A stretch of DNA of 64,000 nucleotides from Incurvaria masculella (lineage: Eukaryota; Arthropoda; Insecta; Lepidoptera; Incurvariidae), in contig OX335650.1 in assembly GCA_946894095.1 (NCBI GenBank), positions 4,650,001 through 4,714,000 on the forward strand, given 5' to 3'. The notes under the pieces are model-generated. The model worked only from the letters and a program-made list of their open reading frames with translations. It ran no database searches and was not told where the DNA came from. Positions 42,158 through 54,204 of the stretch are shown here, one piece after another (position 1 is the stretch's first letter; every line of letters begins with the position of its first letter). Both the position numbers and the translations under genes were made by a program.

Positions 42158-45093
42158 TTGCGATTTTGGTTATTGGGCACCAAAGTGGAAAAATTACACA
42201 ACTGACCATGGAAAATCATACTGCGCATGTAGTTTATGCACGAAGCGCATCACTACCGTAAACGCCGTTAGGCATTTTCATTTCTAAGGAAAATATATGT
42301 GCGTCCGCCAATATGTGGCGGTTACGGTGATGCCGTTTGTACAGGTGGCTATTTATTGGTTAGCCTCAATGTCTCATTTCACACAATAAAGCGAAACTAT
42401 TTCCGAGTGGGATCTATTTTGGGGGTGGCGGAAGTCTGGTTGGAGGTACCGAGGGGTGGGGGCGGTGGGGTGGAGCTCACGCCACGCACGGCCTGCGCGC
42501 CGCTGGGGAGGCTTTACAGCTAACGATAAGTTGGCGAGGCACGTCTTGCTCTTTGACAGCGCCGGGGAGTTGTGTGTAACTTGCTTCTTTTTTTATTTAC
42601 TATCTCGCTTTGTATACTTATTTATTTAGCCGGGTCGGGCTCATTGTCGCTGGAGCTTTTGGGACTAAACAAAGCTGTAGCCTTAAGAATTGTGTACTTG
42701 TAGTATTGAATACAAAACGGTGCAGATATTTAATCATTTTATATTTCTGTTTCTGTGTCTATTTACTTAGATTTTTTTTATGATTTCTGATTCCTCGATA
42801 CAATAATTTCGTCGTAATTAGTTGTCACCTAAAATGTTCGAGGCTGCAATGGAAATGGTACGTCTTTCATAATAATAAAACAATGTACAGAGTGTTGCAA
42901 CGGCCACTACATACAATTTTGGAAATTATTAGTGGGATTACTTTTTCTGGACATGCTGTAAATAAAAAGTTAGACTTTAAATACAATATTGATACCAGTG
43001 TAAAAATAATGTATTGTTCCGTAACAACGTGGAAACGTTTTGGACAGGATGGCTCATATCACACATACTGTCATGACATTAGCCTGACGTGGGATCTAGG
43101 TTCCATGTCAAGACCTTTATTATGCACGGTAACAATATCTCAAATTACACTAGACGAAAACATATATTTCAAATATCTCGGTAATTATACACTTTAGAAA
43201 AAAAAAACCATTTAGTTTTTACTATTTTATCTTAGAACAACATGATAATTTCGCTCCTGAACTGTGTCCGGATGATGCAACGGCCACTAGTTGCAACATC
43301 CGGTATAACACAGGGAGTAGACGGAGGTTTGTTCCAAACGTTAACCAGGTATTACTAAGCATATGTGGAGCAAAAAAGGTAGAAAACATTGTGTTGTATT
43401 GCTCAGAGTATTATCGCCCGTCCTATAAATGTTTATGTGTAGGTATGAACAAAATGTATTGGAACGGCGAATTTTTTAAGCCGTACAATAAAATACTAAC
43501 TACCTTTTTCGCCCCAAATGGGCCAAGGAACACCCGGGTAACGTTTCGACCAAATCTCCGCTAACAGCCTGTATTGCAGTTTTAAATGTATTTTATTTGT
43601 TTGAAAACAACTCTAACTCAAGTGGTGGAATACAAAAATGGTTTTGGTAGACGGACGGATCGACCACAAGTGATCTAATAAGGGTTCCGTTTGCCTTTTT
43701 AGGAACTTAACCCTACAAAACACCTTTTTATATTATATATGTAGTGGAAATATGATAAGAACTTAATGAAAGTCTAGCACATAATTGTAATCATATTAGG
43801 TATACAGACAAAGTATAATTTTCGCTCCGCCTTCTACAAACGCGAAGTCCAGCAACTTTAGGATTCCCGTAAACAAGGCATGTTTTATTGCGAGCGCGTT
43901 TGTATTTTATTAGGACGAAAGAGGCCTTGGCCTGTGGCGAGATCCGACCATCAATATTAAATTATGCACCGGCGGCGTTTATCCGAGAAAAGGAAGCAAT
44001 AAAGTGTGGTTTTATTTCTTGGGAATTTAATATAGCTCTCATACTAGACGGCACGGCCCATCGCGCTTCGCTTGTAGTCGCTCACCCACCGTATTCTGTC
44101 CGGTGTGCTTGTACGGATATTTTATCGTGAGGACTCTCAAAATAATAGTAATTGCTTAGAAAAATCGTACATATTGTTCCATCTTGGGATCAAATATCGC
44201 GATCCTACAAAGCAACAAATAGAAGAGACATGTATCAACTATCTGTGGGCAGCTCGGCGGGCATGGAGGATTTTTTCTATTAAATTTAATATCTTTTTAG
44301 TAAGTAGTAAATTGCTACTTTTATTTTGTTTAAATATTATTATGTTATTGTTCACAGTGTTTGTATTTTAATGAAATATGTAATAAGAAATAAACGTCAA
44401 CTATCTTAGCATCGAAAACATGGAAACATTGTTCTTGCTTTCCGAAAATTCTTAATGAAATGAACATAGATCAATGTAAATTATTTTTATTGCCACTAGT
44501 AATTCACAAATTACCCATATTCATAGTTTTCGCATTTTCATCGCCGCGCCGGCCCGAGGTTAGTTTTAAGACGGAGTGATCTAAATTTGGCCCATGCTTA
44601 GTACGCCCAGGCCTTCATACTGGCGTGAAAATTTTATTATATTATTGAAATTTGAGAACAGAATATATCATGCTCATATTGATATCACCATTGTGAAACG
44701 TATATTGGTAACGGTACAACTTACAACATCATACCCCCAGCAATAAACGTAAATGGTCTGTAACCTGTACGCTCCTTGCCAATATATTTCTCCGATAGTA
44801 AAGCCTGGAGTCTTTCAAACGTTATGTGAAGAAGCACCTGGCCGGCCAGCATGGTTTTCGCAGCCGCCGCAAATATTCGGAGTTCATGAGCGCCACTTCA
44901 GTTCAGTTTATTGCCACAAAATGGCGTTTATTTTGATATTTTAGAAACATACATGATTACATTTGTACACGCGAAACCTTTCGGTTTGTCTGCGTGTGAC
45001 TATACGTGGGCTATTTAATTTTTGCATTCCAAGAACGTTTTTGTCGATCTACATAGCTTGGTTGTGTACCCTCCTAATGGCCGTATTTTCTTA
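42158..45093. other. No gene supported; scraps of SINE and LINE
   Basis: 43041-43130 on the minus strand is a diverged SINE 3' body ('ggacaggatggctcatatc', 'tcatgacattagcc', 'ttccatgtcaagaccttt'). 43648-43706 holds GACGGACGGATCG and GGGTTCCGTTTGCC of a (GTCC)-type relative. G-rich DNA lies at 42440-42480. No exon was recognised. Confidence 0.5.
44795..44900 (+). mobile_element. CR1/Jockey-like LINE 3' fragment
   Basis: 'tttcaaacgttatgtgaaga', AGCACCTGGCCGGCCAGCAT and 'ggttttcgcagccgccgc' match 4075-4125 of the copy at 3830. The fragment then diverges before the tail motif. It encodes the FK..VKKHLAGQHGFR end of the ORF, slightly broken. Confidence 0.7.
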
Positions 45094-45094
45094 T

Positions 45095-45295
45095 CGAGTT
45101 GACTCAGAAGCTTGAATTTTTTTCACCTTCAAGGGACCATAGACCTAAGAAATTGTTATTAAATCAAACTTATACCTTTCACCCGGTTATGAGAAAAGGG
45201 TATTTACAGACATGCAAATACATAGACGGACAGTCAACTAAATTATCTTATAGGGGTTTTTGTTTCGTTGAACGGAACCCTAAAAAAGAAAGCAT
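45095..45295 (+). mobile_element. Lepidopteran short repeat ending CGGAACCCTAAAAA
   Basis: 'gacctaagaaattgttatta', 'acccggttatgagaaaaggg', 'tagacggacagtcaacta' and the end GTTGAACGGAACCCTAAAAA form an ordered set I recognise as a common repeat related in its ends to the (GTCC)n elements. Non-coding. Confidence 0.5.
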
Positions 45296-45892
45296 AGAAC
45301 AAGACCAGTTTCATCTTAGTCAATGAAACTGCGCAAGAATGGGCTATACGCAGCGGCCATATGCGCCGTCATCTGTCCACTCATGAAATGAAGATTGATT
45401 CACAATATAGCGCCGGCTGCATGCCGGCACCCCGGTACGCAGGCGCCCAATTCATTTCACATCGTTTTTGTTTTGTGCCCGAATGCTATGAAAATATTGT
45501 ATGCATTGCTATTAATACTAAAATGTGTATCGTTCGTGAGACGAAATAATTGGGAGTCTATATATAATCTCATGAAAGTAGGTAAGCCAGGCTTTGAAAA
45601 CTTTTTTACCAGTTAATATTTACAATTTACTAAGGATACCCCCTGCAGCGGGAGCACAAACTAACCATACAGCTGTCCCGACCGATAAACGTCTAATTTT
45701 CTCGTTTCGAGAAACGCGAAAAGCGAAACAAAAACACAGTTATCGACCGATGCAGCCATATCGTTGCGATTGTACTCTCACATTGTCACTTCAGTCGGTC
45801 ATTTGTATATGCATGTGGGTTCCTTGTGGCAATCCTATCTTATTTTGTACATCGCCAGATATTAAATGTGATTCTTGGAAAGGGAACACCCA

Positions 45893-46186
45893 AAAAAAAC
45901 GGGCCAAGTGCGATCCGAACTCGTACACGGAGCGTTCCGTACCGCCGTACAAGATTAAACATAAAAAAAATCACGTTTTTTATATATAAATAATGTTGTA
46001 TTATTTTTTAATGTTACCTATTTGTTGTTTTAGCGGCAAAATAAATACACAATCTGTAAAAAAATCAGCTGCCTACCTGTTACGGTTCATGAGATACAGC
46101 CCTGTGACGGACGGACGGACGGACGGACGGTCAGGTGGACGGATGGACAGCGGAGTCTTAGTAATAGGGTTCCGTACCGATATATT
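45893..46186 (-). mobile_element. (GTCC)n element, near-complete, minus strand
   Basis: The plus strand shows 'cgggccaagtgcgatccga' at the left, then 'gcggcaaaataaatacac', 'atgagatacagccctgtgac', five GGAC units, and 'atagggttccgtacc' at the right. On the minus strand this is the same order as 63127-63426. A 131-codon frame running into it from 45594 is a chance frame. Confidence 0.8.
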
Positions 46187-47003
46187 GCTTTTCCACTTTT
46201 CCCTCGTTTAGCGTTTAAAGCGTTTCAAATCTCCTCGTTTTAAAGCGTTAAAAACGAGAAAAATTAACGGCCGCTAATGTTTTATGCATTCCTATCGAAC
46301 GAATATTTAATATAAATTGATCTCTAGTATCAAACTACTTAAATTCCAATCGGCAGACAATGGTTATTTGATAACTGTTCCATCTGAATGAAACTCGATT
46401 TTGTCGATTCCTCTTAAATTGAATCTTCCTCGGTGATTATTGAATTCGGGGCTTGATTTTAATGCGATCGGCTGCCTCAATACTGAATCTCAATACTGGC
46501 GCTTATTATATTATTAATATTAAATTATTATAAAGTGGATCAAAGTTGCCCACTAATTGCTACAGCGCATATCATTAATCACCTCAGTAATATGCATTTA
46601 TAAATTGTATAAATGAAATCATTTCTTAAGTTATAACACAGCACAGGAAACGTTAATCATCTGCATAAAATACAAACTAATAAAAAAAAACAACATTACT
46701 TTAATTTAGTAACGATACAATTTGGAATAGTAAGCGCAAAGGGATATGTGGGTTCCGGCACTTTAAGCAAACAAATGGCCCAGCTACATTTCTCTCCGTG
46801 AACGTCGTAATGAGCGGCTAAATGGATTTGTCATTTGTGGTTTGGAAAACATCTAAAAATATAGGTCCCCATCCTTAAAAGGTGGAAGTTTTAATCCCGC
46901 TCGGATTGGTGCTCGGGATTTGGAATAACTAACCAGAAATGTAAAAGAAATCCGAAACAATGGAGCACATACTGATATTCAATGTGGAATTTAGCTGATA
47001 TTA
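46187..47003. other. No gene supported; SINE body scrap at 46840-46930
   Basis: 'tataggtccccatcctta' then 'aatcccgctcggattggtgc' is a diverged piece of the SINE body. The rest is AT-rich. Confidence 0.5.
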
Positions 47004-47004
47004 C

Positions 47005-47369
47005 CAGACTTAGTAAACCTCGGTGGCGCGATACCATGCGATTTGTTAAGCTTGGTGAAACACCTCTGAGCGCGGTTATTTTCTGGATTGGTGACCATTT
47101 TTAACCGTTGTGGCTGGCCGTGGTTCTGATTCCTAGTAAAACTGTAGGTCCTCTTCCTTAATTACTAGGTGGTAGGGTTAATTCCGCCCGGTTTAGTACC
47201 ATCGCCTTGAATGAACGATATTCGAAGCGGCTATGAAAATTGTACGTGTTTTCCATCCAGTTCAATGTAGCCGAGCAATCAAAGGAAGTTCCTGGCAGGG
47301 CACCTAGATCCCTAGATACCTGATGTACAGTTTGGTGTTAGCCATCCATGTCCAGTTACATAAAAAAAA
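47005..47369 (+). mobile_element. SINE with diverged 5S-like head
   Basis: The head keeps 'tttgttaagcttgg' (A-box region) and CTGGATTGGTGACC (C-box region), then TGTGGCTGGCCGTGG, the body (CGCCCGGTTTAGTACCATCG, 'ttccatccagttcaatgtag') and the tail 'catccatgtccagttacat' with eight A. It is colinear with 30679-31058 but more diverged in the head than in the body. Confidence 0.8.
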
Positions 47370-47639
47370 CTATAAAACGGACTGAAACAATCTTTTATTT
47401 TCTTAAAACATTTTTCGTCACAGAATTTTCAGGATAACCTTTGGGCATTCAACAAAAAAAATGGCATTAACTAGGATTCAAATTTTGCCTGCCTTACGTC
47501 CTGTTTAAGCTTGAAATGTTAATGATGATTGGATTCGGTTGAGTGCAGACGTTTCATGATTGGAAGGGTGCATGGTAGGAGCGGCCCGCCGGGGTTGCAT
47601 CTCGCAACATGCCGCCGGAGAGTGCATTTAATGCATACG

Positions 47640-47785
47640 TAATCCAACTGGCTGTCAGCAGCCTGGTTGCGCCGCGCCGCGCCGGTCGGGCAACGTCGGC
47701 GAGCACGAAAGGACAGGAGTGGCGATCGAAACTAAATGCGGCAGCGTAGCCGCGAGTCAGTGGAAAACGTCTAACGTTCCGGCAT
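47640..47785 (+). repeat. Dispersed GC-rich repeat, copy 2
   Basis: It carries CGGCGAGCACGAAAGGAC, GAGTGGCGATCGAAACTAA, GGCAGCGTAGCCGCGAG and GGAAAACGTCTAACG in the same order as 1245-1355. Confidence 0.55.
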
Positions 47786-47809
47786 GTAAAATTAATACAG
47801 TCGTGAGAG

Positions 47810-48088
47810 CCGACTAAGGGATTCGTCGTGGATCGGATTCTACGTTAAACGCAGGTCTCAGTCCTTACGTACTAGGTGGTAGGCCTAATCCCGCCCAGGC
47901 TGATACAATCGCATTGAATAAACGATAGTCGAAGCGGCAATTAAAATAGACTGTGTGTTTAATCATGTAAAGGAGACTGTGCAATGAAAGGAAGGTCCTG
48001 GCATTGGACCTAGTTCCCATAAAATGTAGTAGGCTAAAATCATGACAGTAGGTGTGGCATAAGCCATTCATGTCCAATCACATAAAAC
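47810..48088 (+). mobile_element. SINE body without Pol III head
   Basis: It begins 'ctaagggattcgtcgtgg', then ATCGGATTCTACGTTAAACG, 'actaggtggtagg', 'ccgcccaggctgatacaatc' and the tail 'gccattcatgtccaatcaca'. Its start shares AAGGGATTCGT-GTGG with the 14.9 kb minisatellite unit, showing that this phrase is part of a SINE subfamily. Confidence 0.7.
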
Positions 48089-48397
48089 CAATGATTTCAA
48101 AGGTAAGGATACGCCCTTATATAGAATTGAAACAAATCTTCTTCATACAAGCAAAAAGTAGCGCCATCTATCCAAACTCGGAAGAACTACGTGAGCGCCG
48201 TGTCAAAGTCGTGTTGACAACTCGCCGCCATGTTGCATTAGGTCTAACCATGTAACCTTGTACCTGCGTCCTTAAATGTTTTCTTTTTAATTTAAACTTT
48301 TAAGTTCTTTTAACTTTCATGAATAATTTTTTTTTTGTAATTTCAAGGTATTCAAGTTAAATACAATTTGAATTTTCTCTTGTACCTGCTTGGTCTG

Positions 48398-49074
48398 GAT
48401 CTACCTGCCTGTCATGTCAAAATTTGTTTTCGTTATATCTTGGGAAACACTAGTCGTAGACCCATCATGCGACCACTCGAAGTAAAGGTCCCGACCTGAT
48501 CTACCTGCCTGTCATGTCAAATTTTGTTTTCGTTATATCTTGGGAAACACTGGTCGTAGACCCATCATGCGACCACTCAAATAAAAGTCCCGACCTGATC
48601 TACCTGCCTGTCATGTCAAAATTTGTTCTCGTTGTATCTTTGGAGACACTGATCGTAGACCCATCATGCGACCACTCAAAGTAAACGCCCCGACCTGATC
48701 TACCTGCCTGTCATGTCAAAATTTGTTTTCGTTATATCTTGGGAAACACTGGTCGTAGACCCATCATGCGACCACTCAAAGTAAACGTCCAGACCTGATC
48801 TACCTGCCTGTCATGTCAAAATTAGTTTTCGTTATATCTTGGGAAACACTGGTCGTAGACCCATCATGCGACCACTCAAAGTAAACGCCCCGACCTGATC
48901 TAACTATCTGGAATGTCAAAATTTGTTTTCGTTATATCTTGGGAAACACTGGTCGTAGACCCATCATGCGACCACTCAAAGTAAACGTCCAGACCTGATC
49001 TAACTATCTGGAATGTCAAAATTTGTTTTCGTTATATCTTGGGAAACACTGGTCGTAGACCCATCATGCGACCA
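48398..49074 (+). repeat. Tandem array of a 100-bp unit, forward arm
   Basis: GATCTA-starts fall at 48398, 48498, 48597, 48697, 48797, 48897 and 48997, so the period is 100 (once 99), with six full units and one partial. Each unit holds ATGTCAAAATTTGTTTTCG, CTTGGGAAACACTGGTCG, TAGACCCATCATGCGACCAC and GTAAACGTCC. Units six and seven carry a variant start (TAACTATCTGGA for TACCTGCCTGTC). A 23-codon frame sits in most units, but the period is not a multiple of three. Confidence 0.95.
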
Positions 49075-49608
49075 GGTGAGTGGTCCAGATGGTTGCATGA
49101 TGGGTCTACGACCAGTGTTTCCCAAGATATAACGAAAACAAATTTTGACATGACAGGCAGGTAGATCAGGTCTGGACGTTTACTTTGAGTGGTCGCATGA
49201 TAGGTCTACGACCAGTGTTTCCCAAGATATAACGAAAACAAATTTTGACATGACAGGCAGGTAGATCAGGTCGGGACGTTTACTTTGAGTGGTCATATGA
49301 TGGGTCTACGACCAGTGTTTCCCAAGATATAACGAAAACAAATTTTGACATGACAGGCAGGTAGATCAGGTCTGGACGTTTACTTTGAGTGGTCGCATGA
49401 TGGGTCTACGACCAGTGCTTCCCAAGATATAACGAAAACAAATTTTGACATTCCAGATAGTTAGATCAGGTCGGGGCGTTTAACTTGAGTGGTCGCATGA
49501 TGGGTCTACGACCAGTGTTTCCCAAGATATAACGAAAACAAATTTTGACATGACAGGCAGGTAGATCAGGTCGGGACGATTACATTGAGTGGTCACATGA
49601 TAGATCAC
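49075..49608 (-). repeat. Tandem array of the same 100-bp unit, inverted arm
   Basis: The unit now lies in reverse orientation with GATC marks at 49164, 49264, 49364, 49464 and 49564, again spaced exactly 100. The variant unit (TTCCAGATAGTTAGATC) is fourth here, while in the forward arm variants are next to the centre. The junction with the forward arm has about 20 unpaired bases around 49074-49093. Confidence 0.95.
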
Positions 49609-51385
49609 ATTAAAAAAAATCTTTGATTACCCACTCATACTCATATCCACTCCAAAATAAACCAGAATGAATAAGGACGCCCGTACAAGGTTAATTCACC
49701 TATACGTACGACGCGCGGCATGGCGTCAATTGCCCGCTTATGAAGTTTGGTAGTTAATTAAATTATGAATTGAAAATGCAATTATTCAATTGTTAAATAG
49801 AAAAAAATATTATCTGAGTTTACATATCGATGATACGTTATTACATGTGTCTTTGTAATTTTCGTATCGTATTTTATGCACCCTTTTACTACGCAACAAG
49901 GGCATTTTCACGACTCAACATCACCCTGCAGTGGTCCGCAGACGACTGAGTCGCGTTGGCCCTAAAACGAATATTTTAGGGCCAACGTACTGGTGCCATT
50001 AGTCGTGCGCGTTGACCGGGTCCTTACGAAGTAATATATAAGTCAATGCATAAATCAAACAAAATTTGGTTCGCTAACGAATTCGGAACGTGCAACCTCG
50101 AATGTTCGTTGCACCAAGTAGCGTTCTGTGAAGTTCTTAAGTTGGAATTCGACAACATCAATAGTGATCGAACTCGTAAGCGAACTGTCCCGCCGGCGCT
50201 ACTCCCATTGCATGTGAAACGAGTTTTGGTTGCCACTCCTTTCCTACCTTTCTCGTTGGGCGACGCCGTGTGAGACTGGTGGGAGATAAATTCGATTCAG
50301 AAATTTGCAGCAATCTACATACGAGTAAGATATTTGCGAGAGATTGTATGCGATCGGTGTTGTAATTTATGTTGTGTTATGCGCTAATGATTAGTCAAGA
50401 CGACAAATGAGTCGAGATAATAATATTTTGACATAATATGAAATTTGTAAGTCTTTAAGAATATCTACACTTTTAATGCGGTGAGCAACAATCAACTAGG
50501 AAAAATAATTATATTTTATAATGTTCTAAAAATTCAAAAAAGCCGATCTGGGTACATGTTGCTGAGGAAATCAAATGTAGGTGAAATTTAGTTTTCGTTA
50601 GTAAAAACCAGTGTAGTAAGACAATTTTTACTGGTTCCCGAGAAATACGGATAAATATGGTTAATTTATTATTAATATGTTTTCACTTGTAAAAACAAGC
50701 TGAAACCGATATCGAAGGGGGGGGGGGGGGGGGTGGCAGCAACAGTTTACTTCTACTAGGTCAACTGCATTTCATTAAGAAATTTTAAAAAGGTAAAAAA
50801 ATGTTGACGATTTAGCTATATTCAGATTTTATTCGTGACTTTCTATGCTGGATGCATACTAAGACGAACTAAAAGTATGAGATGACTAGATGTGTATGTT
50901 TATATTGTAATGGCGCAGCGAGCTTCGTAGAACTGAAAGAAAATAGCGTCGTCCCTTCAATGAAACGATAAATTACTCTTGCGAGTGTGTGTGTAGGTAG
51001 TTAGGAGCTCGGTTGGCACAACAGCAACATAAACGTACTGCTTTTTGAAAAAAAAAATTAGTCGTCTTTTTATCTAGTTAAATGTTAATTAACTTACTCC
51101 CTTATCAAACTGAACGCAATCGGCTCTTATCATGCCCTTAGCAGCAGTTACATGTCATATGGTACAGTCAACCAAAGGTTAAAGAATACACTTCCGGTTA
51201 AACGTAAAAATGAATGGTGTTAAAATACAACCTCTGATTTTAGCGTTTATTTACTCAGTAGCTAGTAGACATCCTCAACTATGTTTTAATCTATACTCAA
51301 CACTATAATTGTTTCCAAAGTCAAAGCATTTCGACTGTTCATCTTTTCATTCAACCGGATGTGTATCCTAAACTCTTTGTTCGAC
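49609..51385. other. No gene supported
   Basis: AT-rich. A run of 17 G lies at 50717-50733. 50085-50195 shares scattered blocks ('cgaatgttcgtt', 'ttcgaca..atc') with 56860-56960, suggesting another old dispersed repeat. Confidence 0.45.
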
Positions 51386-51772
51386 TTTTTTTTTTATGTG
51401 ACTGGACATGGATGGCTAATACCACAAGTTCTGTCATGTTATTAGCCCAACACACCACATAGGAACTAGTTGCCATGCCAGGACCTTCCTTGTATTGCAC
51501 GGCTACATTGAACTGGATGGAAAACACGGACAATTTTCATTGCCGCTTCGACCATAGTTCATCCAATGCGATGGTACCAACCCGGGCGGGATTAACCCTA
51601 CCACCTAGTAAGTAAGGAAGGGGACCTACAGTTTAACGTGGAATCCGAACCACGGCCAGCCTCTCTCAACGGTTAAATGGTCACCCATCCAAGACCAGAC
51701 CGGACCCGGCGTTGCTTAACTTCGGAGAGCGATCGCCGAAGTGTCGCGCCACTGGGCCACTGAGGCCGACTG
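51386..51772 (-). mobile_element. SINE with 5S-like head, complete, minus strand
   Basis: Read on the minus strand it starts CGGCCTCAGTGGCCCAGTGG, keeps CTCCGAAGTTAAGCAACGCC and CTTGGATGGGTGACC, then the shared body (CGCCCGGGTTGGTACCATCG) and the tail ending in ten A. It is nearly identical in layout to 30679-31058, so the 5S-headed subfamily is the younger one here. Length is about 387 bp. Confidence 0.9.
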
Positions 51773-51845
51773 TACACTTTTATGGTCTCGATAAGATACG
51801 TAAATTGATCGTGAAGTATTGTCGAATAAATAAGCACCGTATTAC

Positions 51846-51952
51846 CGCGGTTCCGTACCGCTGAGGGCCGGGAGGACTGGAGAAGAATTGGAGAGGCGTA
51901 TGTCCAGCAGTGGACGCAAACACGCTGACTGACTGACTGACTGACTGTATTA
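51846..51952 (+). pseudogene. RTE-like LINE ORF C-terminus with (GACT)n tail
   Basis: The frame reads RTAEGREDWRRIGEAYVQQW then TQTR and a stop. It is followed by five CTGA/GACT units as a simple-repeat tail, as RTE-type LINEs often have. It matches the minus-strand fragment at 37846-37980 and is shorter at its 5' end. Confidence 0.85.
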
Positions 51953-53210
51953 CCGTGGCATGATCCAAACCGCTGCCATTACAGTGATAAGTCACGTTTC
52001 GCGTCGCCCAGTTTCGGAATATGCCCAACTTTGCCAGTTAAGAGCACACTTTAGCCTCGCCGCAAACTTCTCAGTTTCCGCCTTCACACCATATATTTAT
52101 GCTCTGCAATATATGTGTCTTTGTGTGCTTTTATTGCGTTATAGTTAAAGCATACCTTTCTTTGTAAACACTGCCAAAAGTATCCAAATAGTACATCTGC
52201 CACTAGAATTAGTAAAGTTTGTATGGACTAGAAGATCGTTACAAATTTAGGTGTTATTGGATGAAACTGCCATGACTATATTGTTTTGACTGAGGTGAAT
52301 CCGAATTGATATATTTCAGACACTGTAAACTCGTAGAAACGTCATCAGATGCATCTAAAGTGTCAGAAATGCATTTACTAAAGTGATTACTATTTTCGTA
52401 ACGGAAACCTGAGTCTATTGCAGCACTTCCTGAGCCAGGGGTTCGTGGTTCGCTCCGCATCGAGTTCCAGTTTCTTTATATTATAATCGGTTGCGGGTTA
52501 TTCTTAGACTAATATCTAGCTCATTTTAGTGGGCACATTTCATTTTGTTTCATTTAATTATTCAACTTCTCTTAGTCAAACTACACTAAGTCATGTCAAA
52601 ATTTGATTGATCCGCAGATTCGATCAACTAAACTCACCAATGTAAACAGTTATTCTGAACGATTAAATAATATATCGAATGGATAACTCATATGGTTCAT
52701 TTGACGGCTGTGACTTGATTTCGCCAATTTACAAATTCGATTTTTTGCAATAAACAATTTGCGGTCAACTATCTAAAAAGCTTAAAACGTGGTAATTCGG
52801 TAAAACAAGGAAACAAATTTTACTATAATTCTGAAATAGATGGCACTGCACATTGGATTATTCTTATAGCTAAAATATATTTTACATCAATGTATTTATG
52901 AAAATATATGTAATCGTACGGGTAGTGGCTCAATATAACTAATTGAAAAGAGAATTATAGTAAGACATGACGAACATTTCTATAAGCATAAATTATTGAA
53001 AAAACAGATAACATATGTATGGCTCTACTTTTTCTGCTATAGAACGAACCTTTTAACATCGGTTTAGATCGAATTAAATTACCCGAAATTATCATGAAAG
53101 TTAAAATATTTGAAAGTTAAAATATAATTATCAATTGGAACACTATCGAAAACATTTATATTACACCAAAATAGTCACTGGAGCTCCGGTTGGATATCTA
53201 CTTAAGGGTC
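51953..53210. other. No gene supported; dispersed repeat at 52540-52625
   Basis: 52540-52625 is a copy of the repeat with TTGATTGATCCGCAGATT (see 34112-34205). The remainder is AT-rich without domains. Confidence 0.5.
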
Positions 53211-53214
53211 TCTT

Positions 53215-53360
53215 CTACCAAGTACTGATTATTTTCTGTACATTAAAGGACCTTGCTTACCATCTTCCAATCGATACCACTACAAGATAATCAGCACTTA
53301 AGTAATATAGGCCGTTTAAGTGTCAATTAAAATAAATCATCACGTGGTGAAAACCAAGCT
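53215..53360 (+). mobile_element. PIF/Harbinger-like MITE, copy 2
   Basis: It is colinear with 28057-28214: GGGTCTCTTCTACCAAGTACTG (diverged start), 'gataccactacaagataatc' then 'agcactta', and the end GGTGAAAACCAAGC followed by TTA. The left flank reads TTAA before GGG, so the duplication is less clear than in copy 1. Confidence 0.7.
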
Positions 53361-53833
53361 TAGTCTACTTTTTTAATAATGCATATTATTTTACATCTAT
53401 TTATACCATCTGCGACGAGTCCAATGTATCGCCCACGAGCATTCCGAAATATGCTATGTGGGCAAGGAATACTATGCCGGCTACAGAGGTGTGTTTAGAG
53501 GCTCCTCTGGGAGTACCTATCCTTCGGGAGATATGTAGGCATGGAGCGCATTCCAGGCTCACGAATACGATGTGATGTAGAATAGCAAGCGTTTTGCAGG
53601 AGTTTTAAGACGAGTCCACCACCACGGGGCCAAGATATATGCAGTGAGCCCATTGCTATCAGATCATTGCTTTCCGTCAAATGTTTAATTCCTAAATTCC
53701 TATGGCGCCCATTTTTTTAAAGTTTTTGCTTATGTTTTGCCACATATAAATTGGAACAGTGTACAAATGTATGTAACGTGAGAAGCAGTTTCCGTTTTCC
53801 TTTTTACGTAGGTTCAAAAGCCCAATTTTTTCA

Positions 53834-54013
53834 GATTTTTTAGGATTCCGTACCCGGATGGATGCCAACGGAACCCTATTCCCAAGCCTCCGCTATCCGT
53901 GCGTCCGTCCATCAGCGGGCCGTATCTCACGAACCATAATAGCATACAATAAACGTATGTTTTTTGTATACGGAACTCTTCGTGCGCGAGTCCGAATCGC
54001 ACTTGGCCGGTTT
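53834..54013 (+). mobile_element. (GTCC)n element, internally deleted
   Basis: Both ends are kept: 'ttttaggattccgtacccg', 'ccaacggaaccctattccca', a short GTCC run, 'ccgtatctcacgaacc', then a jump to 'tacggaactcttcgtgcgcg', 'gtccgaatcgcacttggccg'. About 120 bases of the middle are missing relative to 63127-63426. Confidence 0.8.
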
Positions 54014-54204
54014 CTCGAGATAACAAACGCCACGATAGTTGCGAGGCACTCGATTAGAAATATTTGAATACATCAAGAACGCGAGAACGTTGCCCACGCT
54101 ATGAAAATTCCTTTTCGTGGGTAGTCCAGTTACATTCTCCCGTGCATTTCTCACGTGCTCCGTAAGTTATTTCTTGTAGCCATTTTCCGTTGAATTTTGT
54201 ATGA

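Noticed and set aside
45594..45989. 131-codon open frame
   Set aside because: Its 3' third is the end of a (GTCC)n element read on the wrong strand.
48398..49608. Regular 100-bp periodicity considered as a CRISPR array
   Set aside because: Whole units repeat with no unique spacers, the array inverts at its centre, and the surroundings are eukaryotic transposon sequence with no cas genes.
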